DNA of 64,000 bases, taken from assembly GCF_011090185.1 (NCBI RefSeq), contig NZ_JAAFGS010000005.1:1-64000 (forward strand), in the 5' to 3' direction. The stretch comes from Saccharibacillus alkalitolerans. GTDB lineage: Bacteria; Bacillota; Bacilli; Paenibacillales; Paenibacillaceae. The notes below the pieces were generated by a model. The model did not search any database. It saw only the letters and a list, made by a program, of their open reading frames with translations, and was not told the origin of the DNA. This document shows positions 1 through 7,083 of this stretch, one piece after another (position 1 is the first letter of the stretch; every line of letters begins with the position of its first letter). The position numbers and the translations under genes are program-made.

Positions 1-588
1 TTCGCCGGCGCGCTGCGAGCCGCCGGCGGCCGTCGGGCCGGCCGGATTCAGCCGGCCGACCAGCACGAACTCGTCGTGCGGGAACAGCTCCGCCAGCAGG
101 GCGGGCGGAGCGGCTTCGCCGGCGTCGTAGCCGGACGCCAGCTTTTCCAGCACGGCTTCGGCGTCGGGGCCCGCGCCGACGCCTTCTCCCGTGTAGCGGA
201 TGCCCGGAATCCGCTTGGCGGTGTTCTGCAGGACGCGCAGCAGTTCCTGCGTCTCGAGCTTCGGCTTCAGGATATAGTCGGCGACGCCGTTTTGGAACGT
301 CGAGCGGACGTAGTCGAATTCGCCGTAGCTGCTGAGCACGATCACTTCGATCTCGGGATGATTCTTTTTGATCAAACGGGTGAACTCTTCCCCTTCCATG
401 ATCGGCATGACGATATCGGTCAGCACGATATGGGGCCGCAGCCGCTCGATCGCTTCCAGTCCTTCCCTGCCGTTCGAAGCTTCCCCCACGATCCGAAAGC
501 CGTATTTTTCCCAGTCCAAATAATGCTTGATCCCCTGTCTGACCAGCACTTCATCGTCCACGATCAGAATTCTGCATGCTTGTTCCAT
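1..588 (-). CDS. YesN/AraC-type two-component response regulator (cut by window edge)
   Basis: N-terminal 196 codons of a response regulator; the gene runs off the left edge. The receiver domain is clear: acidic pair D11-D12 in ILIVDDE, phospho-acceptor D58 in VLTDIVMP, the switch serines after VIVL near residue 86, and K109 in YILKPK. The LIKKNHPEIEVIVLSSYGEF stretch and the region after residue 120 are typical of the YesN family, in which a long linker precedes a C-terminal AraC HTH lying outside the window. Such proteins are usually phosphorylated by a YesM-type sensor kinase and control sugar-uptake genes; the partner is not visible here. The start is the ATG preceded by AAGGGGG seven bases upstream. 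Confidence 0.88.
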   Translation of the reverse strand, partial: MEQACRILIVDDEVLVRQGIKHYLDWEKYGFRIVGEASNGREGLEAIERLRPHIVLTDIVMPIMEGEEFTRLIKKNHPEIEVIVLSSYGEFDYVRSTFQNGVADYILKPKLETQELLRVLQNTAKRIPGIRYTGEGVGAGPDAEAVLEKLASGYDAGEAAPPALLAELFPHDEFVLVGRLNPAGPTAAGGSQRAGE

Positions 589-668
589 TCATGAACCCCC
601 TTTTGTCTGCCTGGTAACGTTTACAACATCGTATCATACCTTTTCGATTAATCTCCAGATAAACCAAA

Positions 669-706
669 CAAGCCGCCTCGGGGGAAGGACTCCCCGCCAG
701 GCGGCC
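669..706 (-). terminator. Candidate terminator after the 757..1497 gene
   Basis: GC-rich hairpin with arms GCCGCCT and AGGCGGC enclosing a second short stem (GGGG / CCCC). On the minus strand it is followed by TTGTTTGGTTT, a weak T tract. It lies between the stop of the minus-strand membrane protein and the response regulator start, so it probably ends the upstream transcript. Confidence 0.5.
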
Positions 707-756
707 TGCGTGTCACGATGGATCACGGCTCGCTTGCGCAAATCGCGTACGTCCTT

Positions 757-1497
757 TTACCAGCCGTCCGGGCTCTTCGCCATCCCCATACGCTGCGTGA
801 TTTTCATCTGGATATAAGGCTTGACGAAGGTGGAAGCCAGCACGATGTAAGACAGCGACAGAAGCAGCGCGTACAGCCAGAACGTACCGCTGCCGCTGCC
901 GTACAGCGCCTTCCACCGATCGGACGGATTGCTGTACACCGGGCGTCCCGCCGCTTCGTTGTACGAAAACCAGTAATCGTAGTAAATGCTGACCAGCGCC
1001 TGCGCATACAGAACGACAAAGCCCGCCACAAAATTAATCAGCGGAATGAAGGAAAGGAAGGTGCTGGCAAAGCCGAGAATGAGGCTGATCAGAATCATGA
1101 CGAACAGCGTCGGGAAGAAGTAGCGCAGGCCCGTTTTCAAGACCGTTCCCAGATTCAGCCTGCCGCTGCGAGCCAGCGTCGGCAGGAAAAAGAGCCCCGC
1201 GGACAGCACCCGAATGCCGATGCCCGCGATCGCCCCGTACGCGATCAGCTGGAACGACCCCGCCAGCGCCGCGCCCCATTCTCCCGGCGTAATCTCGCCC
1301 GCTCCTCCGGCCATCGACTGAAAGCCGTAAACCATAAGCGTTACCAAATAAACGAATTGTCCATGCAGCAGCAGATAGGCAATGACGGAAGGCAGCGCGA
1401 ACAGCAGCAGGTGATATTTCAGAAAATCCCAGTATCCCGGTACCCGGCCGTAAGCCTGCCTGTCCATGTCGTAAGCGTATGCCGATCGATCGTCCAT
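757..1497 (-). CDS. Predicted multi-pass membrane protein
   Basis: 246 residues with about six hydrophobic segments (for example near residues 30-60, 75-105, 125-150, 150-175 and 200-225) and a short polar N-terminus. The family is not recognised with confidence. The topology recalls YesL/DUF624 or glycerophosphoryl-diester-phosphodiesterase membrane-domain proteins, but no diagnostic motif was found. The ATG start has GGGAAG eight bases upstream. It is followed by a hairpin terminator and by a YesN-type regulator gene on the same strand. DUF624 proteins often sit beside YesN/YesM systems, which is weak contextual support. Function unknown. Confidence 0.7.
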   Translation of the reverse strand: MDDRSAYAYDMDRQAYGRVPGYWDFLKYHLLLFALPSVIAYLLLHGQFVYLVTLMVYGFQSMAGGAGEITPGEWGAALAGSFQLIAYGAIAGIGIRVLSAGLFFLPTLARSGRLNLGTVLKTGLRYFFPTLFVMILISLILGFASTFLSFIPLINFVAGFVVLYAQALVSIYYDYWFSYNEAAGRPVYSNPSDRWKALYGSGSGTFWLYALLLSLSYIVLASTFVKPYIQMKITQRMGMAKSPDGW

Positions 1498-1584
1498 GTT
1501 TTTCTTCCCTTCCGGTTGTTTTTTATGATAAGGAGTTTCCGTCGTGCCTTGCCGTATTTTTTACCCGTTCCTTCGACCCTGCTC

Positions 1585-2238
1585 CTACATTCCGTATAAA
1601 AAGCCTATCCCGCGGTGCAGTTCCGTATCCGGATCTTCCTGAACCCGCTGCCGCATGACGCTTTCCCATCGTCCCAAGAACTCGTCCAGACGGTACGGCT
1701 GCCGATTATGATCCTGCGACAACCCCGCCAGCTGCGCCAGATCAAGCTTCATGGCGCGCAGCTCCTTCAGCGTCTCTTCGCGCGAAGCGTCCAGCGCGGC
1801 GTCGCCTTCCTGCCAGCTGCCCGCGAGCTCGTTGCCCAGATAAGCATCGAACGCCCGAAGCGTCGCGGGCATCATGTCCGCGGCGGTGAGCTTGTCCGCC
1901 TGTCGGGAGATATCTTCGCGCAGGCTCAGCATCAGCCCCGACGCCTGCGATAAACGGACGCGAACTTCGCCGACCGCGTACAAACTCTGCGAAGCGTCCG
2001 CGCCTCCCTCGATTTTGCGAATAGCGTCGTTCAGCTGCGAATCCGCGCTTTGGATCAAGGTCATGGCTTGTCCGAGCACTTGATTATTGTCGAAGACGCC
2101 TTCCCTTTCTTTCGTAAACAAACTGAAATTGAAGCCTAGGCTGACCGCCAGCAGCCCGGCCATCACCACCCCGAACATCGCCCAACCGCCGCCTTTTTTC
2201 CTGCCCGTTTCCGGTTGCGCATCCCTATCCGTTTTCAT
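1585..2238 (-). CDS. Single-pass membrane protein, paralogue of the 6289..6891 product
   Basis: 217 residues. A charged N-terminus (about 19 residues, KKGG at the end) is followed by one membrane segment (about 20-40), then a mostly helical extracytoplasmic domain. It shares order and motifs with the 200-residue product of 6289..6891: a run of Q/N residues after the membrane segment, SLYAVGEVRVRL here versus SIYAVDNVRTRL there, a mid-protein YLGNEL versus YLHNEL, and MRQRVQEDP versus LKRRVQEHP near the C-terminus. The start has AAAGGAGAGAGGC immediately upstream and overlaps the stop of the methyltransferase gene upstream by 14 bases, so they are probably cotranscribed. The family is not recognised; a sensor-like or envelope role is only a guess. 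Confidence 0.75.
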   Translation of the reverse strand: MKTDRDAQPETGRKKGGGWAMFGVVMAGLLAVSLGFNFSLFTKEREGVFDNNQVLGQAMTLIQSADSQLNDAIRKIEGGADASQSLYAVGEVRVRLSQASGLMLSLREDISRQADKLTAADMMPATLRAFDAYLGNELAGSWQEGDAALDASREETLKELRAMKLDLAQLAGLSQDHNRQPYRLDEFLGRWESVMRQRVQEDPDTELHRGIGFLYGM

Positions 2239-2887
2239 GCCTCTCTCCTTTTTCCCGCGAAATCTTTCTCAAACCCGTCTCCCATAATGTCTTCGTCTTC
2301 CCGTATCGGCCCGATTCGTACTCCCGGCGTTCCAGCGTCTCCCAATCCGCGTCGGGGAAAAACTTCGCGATCTCTCCTTCGTCGAAAAAGCGCCGCAAAA
2401 TCCCCTCGCTCGCAAAAAGGTACGGATCGTCCGAAACGGCGCGGTCGCGCCCGCCGTCCATCTCCGAGATCGCGTTCAACCGGCACAGCAGCAGACCGTC
2501 CGGCGCCAGAGCGCGGCGAATATCGCCGACGATCCGGCGCGTGACGTTTCCCGGGAAATAATGCAGGCTGAGATCGGCCACGACCGCCTGCAGGCTTCCG
2601 TCCGCGAAAGGCAGTCCTTCCGCCATGTCCAGCCGCAGCGTGCCGATCCCCGGCTCTTCCCGGCGAAGCCGCGCCAGCGCTTTTTCCGACAGGTCGCACG
2701 CCAGCACGTCGAATCCTTTTGCGGCCAGCGCCCTGGCGTTATGTCCCAGCCCGCAGCCCAGATCGACGACGGTCCCCTTCGACGGATGCAGCAGAGGCAG
2801 ATAACGTTCCAACCAGCCGTCGTGATCCGCGGAGAACGAAGGGTCCGAGTAAGCGGCGTTCCAATAGCGCTGATCCGACCTGCTCAT
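2225..2887 (-). CDS. Class I SAM-dependent methyltransferase
   Basis: 220 residues. Motif I is VVDLGCGLGHNARALA (about residues 42-57), followed by the acidic VLACDLSEKAL (motif II), a LPFADGSLQAVVADLSLHYF segment (motif IV) and ALAPDGLLLCRLN (motif VI). This is the arrangement of small-molecule methyltransferases of the Methyltransf_11/25 type. The substrate cannot be read from the sequence. The chosen ATG overlaps the TGA of the preceding truncated methyltransferase (ATGA), so it is probably translationally coupled to it. An open frame continues upstream to 3550, but that part runs over the neighbouring genes in another frame and looks non-coding. Confidence 0.85.
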   Translation of the reverse strand: MSRSDQRYWNAAYSDPSFSADHDGWLERYLPLLHPSKGTVVDLGCGLGHNARALAAKGFDVLACDLSEKALARLRREEPGIGTLRLDMAEGLPFADGSLQAVVADLSLHYFPGNVTRRIVGDIRRALAPDGLLLCRLNAISEMDGGRDRAVSDDPYLFASEGILRRFFDEGEIAKFFPDADWETLERREYESGRYGKTKTLWETGLRKISREKGERHENG

Positions 2888-3135
2888 GATGGAATCCCGC
2901 CTTTGTCGATGCCGGTATAGCTGCTTCCCGCGGGCAGGGCCGACAGCAGCAGCGCGCCCATGAAGCCGAGTCCGCAGCCGAAATCGACGATGCGCGCCGG
3001 CCTGTCGATTTTCCATACCCGCTGCACCAGAAACTCCAGATAATCGTCGTTCCAGATCGATCCCCGCGATGCTTTCAAGTATTCGATCCGGCTGTTCCAA
3101 GCATAATGTTCGTCCGTTTTGTTCGTCTCGCCCAT
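2884..3135 (-). pseudogene. Truncated class I methyltransferase (N-terminal fragment)
   Basis: 83 codons ending just after motif I. HYAWNSRIEYLKASRGSIWN, then RIVDFGCGLGFMGALLL and SSYTGIDKG, match the N-terminus of a common Firmicute SAM-methyltransferase normally about 270-290 residues long. After IDKG the frame reads GIPS and stops at a TGA that overlaps the next gene's ATG. The SAM-binding acidic loop is reached, but all later motifs are absent, so it should be inactive as an enzyme. A deletion that removed the rest of the gene and joined it to the downstream methyltransferase would explain the layout (inference). The ATG at 3135 fits the conserved N-terminus. Confidence 0.7.
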
Positions 3136-3158
3136 TTGCGGTTCCGCCTTCTTTCTTC

Positions 3159-3563
3159 TTAATCGGCCAGCGTTTCCGCGTTTTCCGCCAGCCCGCATAT
3201 CTCGATCGCTTCCATCTCTCCGACCCTTCTCGACCCTTCCATAAAAAAGCCTTTGATGCCGACCGCGATTCGCTTAGCATGTACTTCGCGCCGCATGGCC
3301 GGGAACAAAATCCACATCCGGGCTGTCCCTTCCCGCGATACGGGTCCTTCGTCGTCTCTCCATACTTCGCCGTCCGCGTCCTCGAACTCCGGATGAATGG
3401 CGTAAATGCCGGTCTGCGAAATATCGTCGCCGTCATAAGCGAAATCCGACCGGTAGCCCTGATAAGGCAGACTTCGGCGTCCGCCTTCCTCTTCGGTATA
3501 GAACCGGTAGCGGACGCGGAAATCGTGCGGATGACCCCGGCGCGCTTCATACGGCGTCCACAT
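3159..3563 (-). CDS. Small protein resembling an isolated EF-Tu C-terminal (domain III-like) barrel
   Basis: 134 residues starting MWTPYEARRGHPHDFRVRY, with a strong GGAGG ribosome site nine bases before the ATG. The middle and end resemble elongation-factor domain III in spacing: LPYQGYRSDF, then a MWILFPAMRREVH segment, and RIAVGIKGFFMEGSRRVGEM, where EF-Tu has a (Y)RPQF, a P-containing beta strand and (R)EGGRTVG. There is no GTPase domain. Similar stand-alone proteins occur in Bacilli without known function. Assignment is by pattern only. It lies in a minus-strand run of small genes and is followed by a methyltransferase remnant. Confidence 0.6.
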   Translation of the reverse strand: MWTPYEARRGHPHDFRVRYRFYTEEEGGRRSLPYQGYRSDFAYDGDDISQTGIYAIHPEFEDADGEVWRDDEGPVSREGTARMWILFPAMRREVHAKRIAVGIKGFFMEGSRRVGEMEAIEICGLAENAETLAD

Positions 3564-3624
3564 GGTTCGTGCCTCCTTGCGCTGCTTTTTCATTCGTTTC
3601 CTGTTCCTTCGCACACCGCTTCTT

Positions 3625-4038
3625 TTACGAATCTGTTCCGTAATAGTTCCGGTAAAAAGCAAGCAGCTCTCCCCGGGGCGTCAGCAGCGCTTCCTGCAGC
3701 CCTTCCAAATGCCGAAGCAGCGCGGCGGCCGGCGCGCCTTCCGTCAGATCTTCGCCCTCCAGCAGATACAGCATCGTGTCGTCCAGCCCCGCCCCGATCA
3801 GCAGTTCCGATTCGACGGCGATCCCGGCGTCGAAGCCGGAACTTTTGGCCGCCCAGATCGTCAGCGCGTCTTCCGGCCGCCCGAAGCTGTACAGCAGCAC
3901 GCAGAGCAGTTTCATCGCTTCATTGTCTTTCCGGTTCGCATCGCCGATCTCCCGCCGCAGCCGCTCCCCGATCTCTTCCCGATCTTTTTCCGCCGGTTCA
4001 AGACCGTACCGTTCCAGCAAAATTTCCTCTTCTTCCAC
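3625..4038 (-). CDS. Hypothetical acidic helical protein
   Basis: 137 residues, rich in Glu and Leu, probably all-helical and soluble; no signal peptide or membrane segment. The GTG start has GGAGGG eight bases upstream. The central AMKLLCVLLYSFGRPEDALTIW looks like a helical-repeat pair (TPR-like spacing), and the C-terminus ends LLAFYRNYYG. Not recognised as a named family. It sits directly downstream of the P-loop kinase gene on the same strand with an 18-base gap, suggesting cotranscription. Confidence 0.6.
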   Translation of the reverse strand: MEEEEILLERYGLEPAEKDREEIGERLRREIGDANRKDNEAMKLLCVLLYSFGRPEDALTIWAAKSSGFDAGIAVESELLIGAGLDDTMLYLLEGEDLTEGAPAAALLRHLEGLQEALLTPRGELLAFYRNYYGTDS

Positions 4039-4056
4039 TTTGCCGCCCTCCGTTTG

Positions 4057-4614
4057 CTACCGCCGTTCCCGCAGCGCTTCGAGTACCCGTTCTACCCGCT
4101 CTTCCGTACTGCCGGTGCCCTCGATCCGCAGAACGGGGCAGTCCAGATCCGCCATCCAGCGCTCGTGCTGCTGCAGACTGCGCACGTCCTCGCCCGCATG
4201 ATCGTACAGCGCCGCCCATTCCAGAAAAGCCTGCGACTGCGCGTGCAGCCGGCCTCCCGGCAGCGCTTCTTCGCCGTACCGCCGCAGCTCGCGCGCCCGC
4301 AGGCGAGCCAATCTCTCTTCGGGAGGCACATGCAGGAAAACGACAAAATCGAAGTCCGGCTTAAAGCCGTCTCCCCAGCCGCAGACGGCGCCGGTCAGCA
4401 TCCAGCGCTCGTGCCGCCGCATGTCTTCCGCGAGCAGGCGCGCCCGCTCCACCGGCGGACGGGCTTCGTCGAATTTGCGGCTCCAGAAATAGTCGTCGCC
4501 GTCCAGAACGACATGCGGCAGACTCTTGCCCAGCGCGCGGCCCAGCGTCGTCGCGCCGGAGCCCGACGCGCCGAAGAGATGCAGCCGCCGATAAAAGATC
4601 TCCTCAGGCATCAT
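4057..4614 (-). CDS. P-loop nucleoside/metabolite kinase-like protein
   Basis: 185 residues. Walker A is GASGSGATTLG (about residues 15-25), followed by a DGDDYFW motif typical of adenylate/shikimate/uridine-kinase-like folds, then FDFVVFLHVPPEERLARLRARE as a lid-type arginine region. These proteins are annotated in Bacilli as AAA-type ATPases or adenylate kinase-related; the substrate is unknown. The start is the first of two adjacent ATGs and overlaps the stop of a 45-residue TTG-start ORF by four bases (ATGA), implying translational coupling. Confidence 0.75.
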   Translation of the reverse strand: MMPEEIFYRRLHLFGASGSGATTLGRALGKSLPHVVLDGDDYFWSRKFDEARPPVERARLLAEDMRRHERWMLTGAVCGWGDGFKPDFDFVVFLHVPPEERLARLRARELRRYGEEALPGGRLHAQSQAFLEWAALYDHAGEDVRSLQQHERWMADLDCPVLRIEGTGSTEERVERVLEALRERR

Positions 4615-4748
4615 ATCCGCTCCTTCATCCCGTTATCCCCGCGTACCGCGGCTTCCCCGTCCGGCTCCGCTTTCTTTCCGAATTCCCGATTGAACTTCGC
4701 GACCGTCAGCGGCAGACCGAATACCTTCATCCTCCGAAAACACTTCAA
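4611..4748 (-). CDS. 45-residue small protein with TTG start
   Basis: Short ORF beginning MKCFRRMKVFGLPLTVAKFN and ending NGMKERI. A TTG start at 4748 has GAGAGGAGAA eight bases upstream and begins two bases after the TAG of the upstream membrane-protein gene. An internal ATG at 4730 has GGAGG directly against it and is less likely. The ORF ends in a four-base overlap with the P-loop kinase start. This close packing on both sides, and a ribosome site that serves no other gene, support translation. No family was recognised; the N-terminal 25 residues could form an amphipathic helix. Confidence 0.5.
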   Translation of the reverse strand: MKCFRRMKVFGLPLTVAKFNREFGKKAEPDGEAAVRGDNGMKERI

Positions 4749-4750
4749 TG

Positions 4751-5329
4751 CTAGTTCTCCTCTCGCTGCGCCGCGCCGGCCGAAGCCGGAAAGACGAGCA
4801 GCAGAATAACGGCCGCGATCGCCGCCCAGCCGACGAACATCAGATACGTATTCAGATGCAAGAAGTGACCGTTCATATGCGGGGTGCCCGGTCCCGACAT
4901 GACCGATTCCGCAAAACTCCGGGCATCCCGCATCCCGTCCGCCGAAGCCGCTTCGACAGTCCGCTGAAACAGCCCGCGATAGCGGATACGCTGCAGTTCG
5001 AAGCCCGCCGCTTGATGCGCGAACAGGCCGAGCAGCAGCGAGGTCAGAGCGGTTCTTCGGAAACGGCGCGGACGTCCCCAGGCGTAAATCTGGCCGATCA
5101 GCACGATTCCCAGCACGCTCAGCGGCACAGCCAGGATCAGCGTCGGATTGCCGTTGCCCGAATGCGCGCCGGGCGGGGCGGCAGAAGCGTTGCCCAGCCA
5201 GAAGATCGCCCCGATCAACAGCAGGTTGGCGACCAGGGCAGCCGGATGCTTCATCCGGCTGCCGAGCGCCGCGGCCACGACGCCGCAGACGAACAGCGCC
5301 ATGACGACGAGCAGAATGATAATGAGCAT
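4751..5329 (-). CDS. Predicted membrane protein, about four segments
   Basis: 192 residues with hydrophobic segments near residues 2-22, 32-48, 63-85 and 165-187, and a long polar stretch (about 95-160) between the third and last. The ATG start has GAGAGGAGAATTT just upstream and begins MLIIILLVVMALFV. No motif identifies a family. It is the first gene of a minus-strand run (this gene, TTG small ORF, P-loop kinase, acidic protein) with overlaps or tiny gaps, so probably an operon. A divergent methyltransferase starts 70 bases away. Confidence 0.65.
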   Translation of the reverse strand: MLIIILLVVMALFVCGVVAAALGSRMKHPAALVANLLLIGAIFWLGNASAAPPGAHSGNGNPTLILAVPLSVLGIVLIGQIYAWGRPRRFRRTALTSLLLGLFAHQAAGFELQRIRYRGLFQRTVEAASADGMRDARSFAESVMSGPGTPHMNGHFLHLNTYLMFVGWAAIAAVILLLVFPASAGAAQREEN

Positions 5330-5398
5330 AAATTCTCCTCTCCGCGCAGCATTATGCAATAATTAAATCAACACGAACACCCAAGGAGTGAAACAAAC

Positions 5399-6217
5399 AT
5401 GCTGGAGCATATCCGTAAAAACAACGTCGAGCGCTTCACCGGATTCAGTGAACGATATGATCGCAGCCGTCCGGCCGCGCCCGAAGAAGTCGTTCGCATT
5501 TTGGACGCGTATCTGGAAGGAACGCCGCGGCGCGTGGCCGACGTCGGCTGCGGCACGGGACTGTCCACTTTTCTGTGGCTGGACCGCGCCGAACGGATCG
5601 TCGGCATCGAACCGAGTTCCGACATGCGGAGAATCGCCGAAGCGAAGCGGGAAGCGGCGGGAAATCCCGAGAAGCTGGAATTCCGAGAAGGCTATTCCGA
5701 CTCGCTCGATCTCGAAGACGGCTGGGCGGATCTCATTACCTGCTCGCAGTCGTTTCACTGGATGAACCCCCAGCCGTCGCTGGCCGAATTCGCCCGCGTG
5801 CTGCGGCCGGGCGGCGTATTTGCCGCTTACGACTGCGACTGGCCGCCGGTGCTGAACGCGGATGTCGAGGCGGCGTACGGAGCGTTATCCGACCTGGCCG
5901 ACCTCCGCTCGGCGGAACTGACTCCGGAAGAAGAACGGGCGCACAAGTGGCCGAAAGAAGAACATCTGCGGCAGATCCGGGAATCCGGCCTGTTCCGCTA
6001 CGCTCGCGAAGTCGTATTCCATAACCGGGAAATCTGCGATGCGGAGCGCTACGCGAATCTCGCGCTCAGCCAGGGCGGGATGCAGAGCGCGATCAAGCGC
6101 GGCGCCGAAGACGTGAAGGCCGCGGCCGGAGATTTCGCACGGCGCGTCGAAGCCTTTTTTGCCGGCCGCGAGCTGGAGGTGCTGCTGAGCTACCGGATGC
6201 GGCTGGGCGTGAAGTAG
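5399..6217 (+). CDS. Class I SAM-dependent methyltransferase
   Basis: 272 residues. VADVGCGTGLSTF (motif I, about residues 48-60) is followed by IVGIEPSSDM (acidic E at the end of strand 2), then DLITCSQSFHWMNP (motif IV) and FARVLRPGGVFAAYD (motif VI). The WMNP signature after SFH is typical of the YafE/UbiE-like small-molecule methyltransferase group. Substrate unknown. AAGGAG lies ten bases upstream of the ATG. It stands alone on the plus strand, divergent from the membrane-protein operon, so the 70-base gap must hold both promoters. Confidence 0.85.
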   Translation: MLEHIRKNNVERFTGFSERYDRSRPAAPEEVVRILDAYLEGTPRRVADVGCGTGLSTFLWLDRAERIVGIEPSSDMRRIAEAKREAAGNPEKLEFREGYSDSLDLEDGWADLITCSQSFHWMNPQPSLAEFARVLRPGGVFAAYDCDWPPVLNADVEAAYGALSDLADLRSAELTPEEERAHKWPKEEHLRQIRESGLFRYAREVVFHNREICDAERYANLALSQGGMQSAIKRGAEDVKAAAGDFARRVEAFFAGRELEVLLSYRMRLGVK

Positions 6218-6288
6218 CCCCATAACCATTTTCGTTCGTTTCTGTTCATAGCTGCGCGCCTCTCGCTGGTTGCGCCGTGATAAGCCTT

Positions 6289-6891
6289 TTACTGTTCGTA
6301 CCGTTCATTCAAATAGCGATGGGCACGGGGACCGGGATGTTCCTGCACCCGCCGCTTCAGCGTTTCTTCCCAATTCGATCCCAGCGTCTTCATGTCGAAG
6401 CGCTTCCGGTTATCCGGCTTGGCCTGCCGCAGCAGCTCGTCCAGATCGGCGTGGAGCGCATCCATGTCGGCGACCGCACGCTCCCGCGCCTCGCCTTCCA
6501 GCAAGTCCGGATTTTTCCGCCACTTGGAAGTCAGCTCGTTGTGCAGATAATAATCGAAGTCGATCGCCGTCGCCAACAAAGAGTGTAAGTCGTGCTTCGG
6601 AGCCAGCGTCCACAGCATGCCCTGGGCTTCGTTTAAGCGTGTCCGGACATTGTCTACTGCGTAAATGCTGTCGGCCAATCCCGCACCGCTTTCGACGATC
6701 CGCGCCGTGTCGTACAGCTGGGATCCTGCGTTTTCCAGGATGGCCAACAGTTGGTTCGTCTGCTGATCGACCGTGATTTGCGAGTCTCTGTCTTCCATGA
6801 TCTGAAAAAAAACAAGGACGGCACTGAACGTGATCAGCATGCTGATGATGATCGACCCCATTTTTAACGGCCGTTTCGGTTTAAGCTGCAC
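6289..6891 (-). CDS. Single-pass membrane protein, paralogue of the 1585..2238 product
   Basis: 200 residues with a basic N-terminus (QLKPKRPLK), one membrane segment (about residues 11-31) and an extracytoplasmic helical domain. Shared features with the 217-residue protein at 1585..2238 include the SIYAVDNVRTRL motif, the YLHNEL motif and the C-terminal WEETLKRRVQEHP. GGAGG lies seven bases before a GTG start. The two genes are 4 kb apart with unrelated genes between them, so this is not a simple tandem duplication today. Function unknown; a tethered envelope sensor or stress protein is conceivable. Confidence 0.75.
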   Translation of the reverse strand: MQLKPKRPLKMGSIIISMLITFSAVLVFFQIMEDRDSQITVDQQTNQLLAILENAGSQLYDTARIVESGAGLADSIYAVDNVRTRLNEAQGMLWTLAPKHDLHSLLATAIDFDYYLHNELTSKWRKNPDLLEGEARERAVADMDALHADLDELLRQAKPDNRKRFDMKTLGSNWEETLKRRVQEHPGPRAHRYLNERYEQ

Positions 6892-6963
6892 GCGTTTTCC
6901 TCCCTCAAGTTTTCCTTACGTTTCTTCAATAGTAAACGTCAGGAAACCCGAAAAAGTTGGACG

Positions 6964-7029
6964 CAAAAAAAGCACGGCCGAATTTTTCGAAAAAACGCCT
7001 TCCGGCGCTTCTTCTCCATTCGGCCGTGC
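6964..7029 (-). terminator. Terminator downstream of oleate hydratase
   Basis: Long hairpin: 12-base arms GCACGGCCGAAT / ATTCGGCCGTGC with a smaller CGCC / GGCG stem inside the loop. On the minus strand it is followed by a run of seven Ts. It is placed 55 bases after the oleate hydratase stop. Confidence 0.75.
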
Positions 7030-7083
7030 CTTTCGTTCATTTCCCTGCCGAGCGCCCGGTCATCCGCCGAGCCGCCTCTTTGC

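Noticed and set aside
2888-3550. N-terminal extension of the second methyltransferase
   Set aside because: It overlaps two other genes in a different frame and carries no domain.
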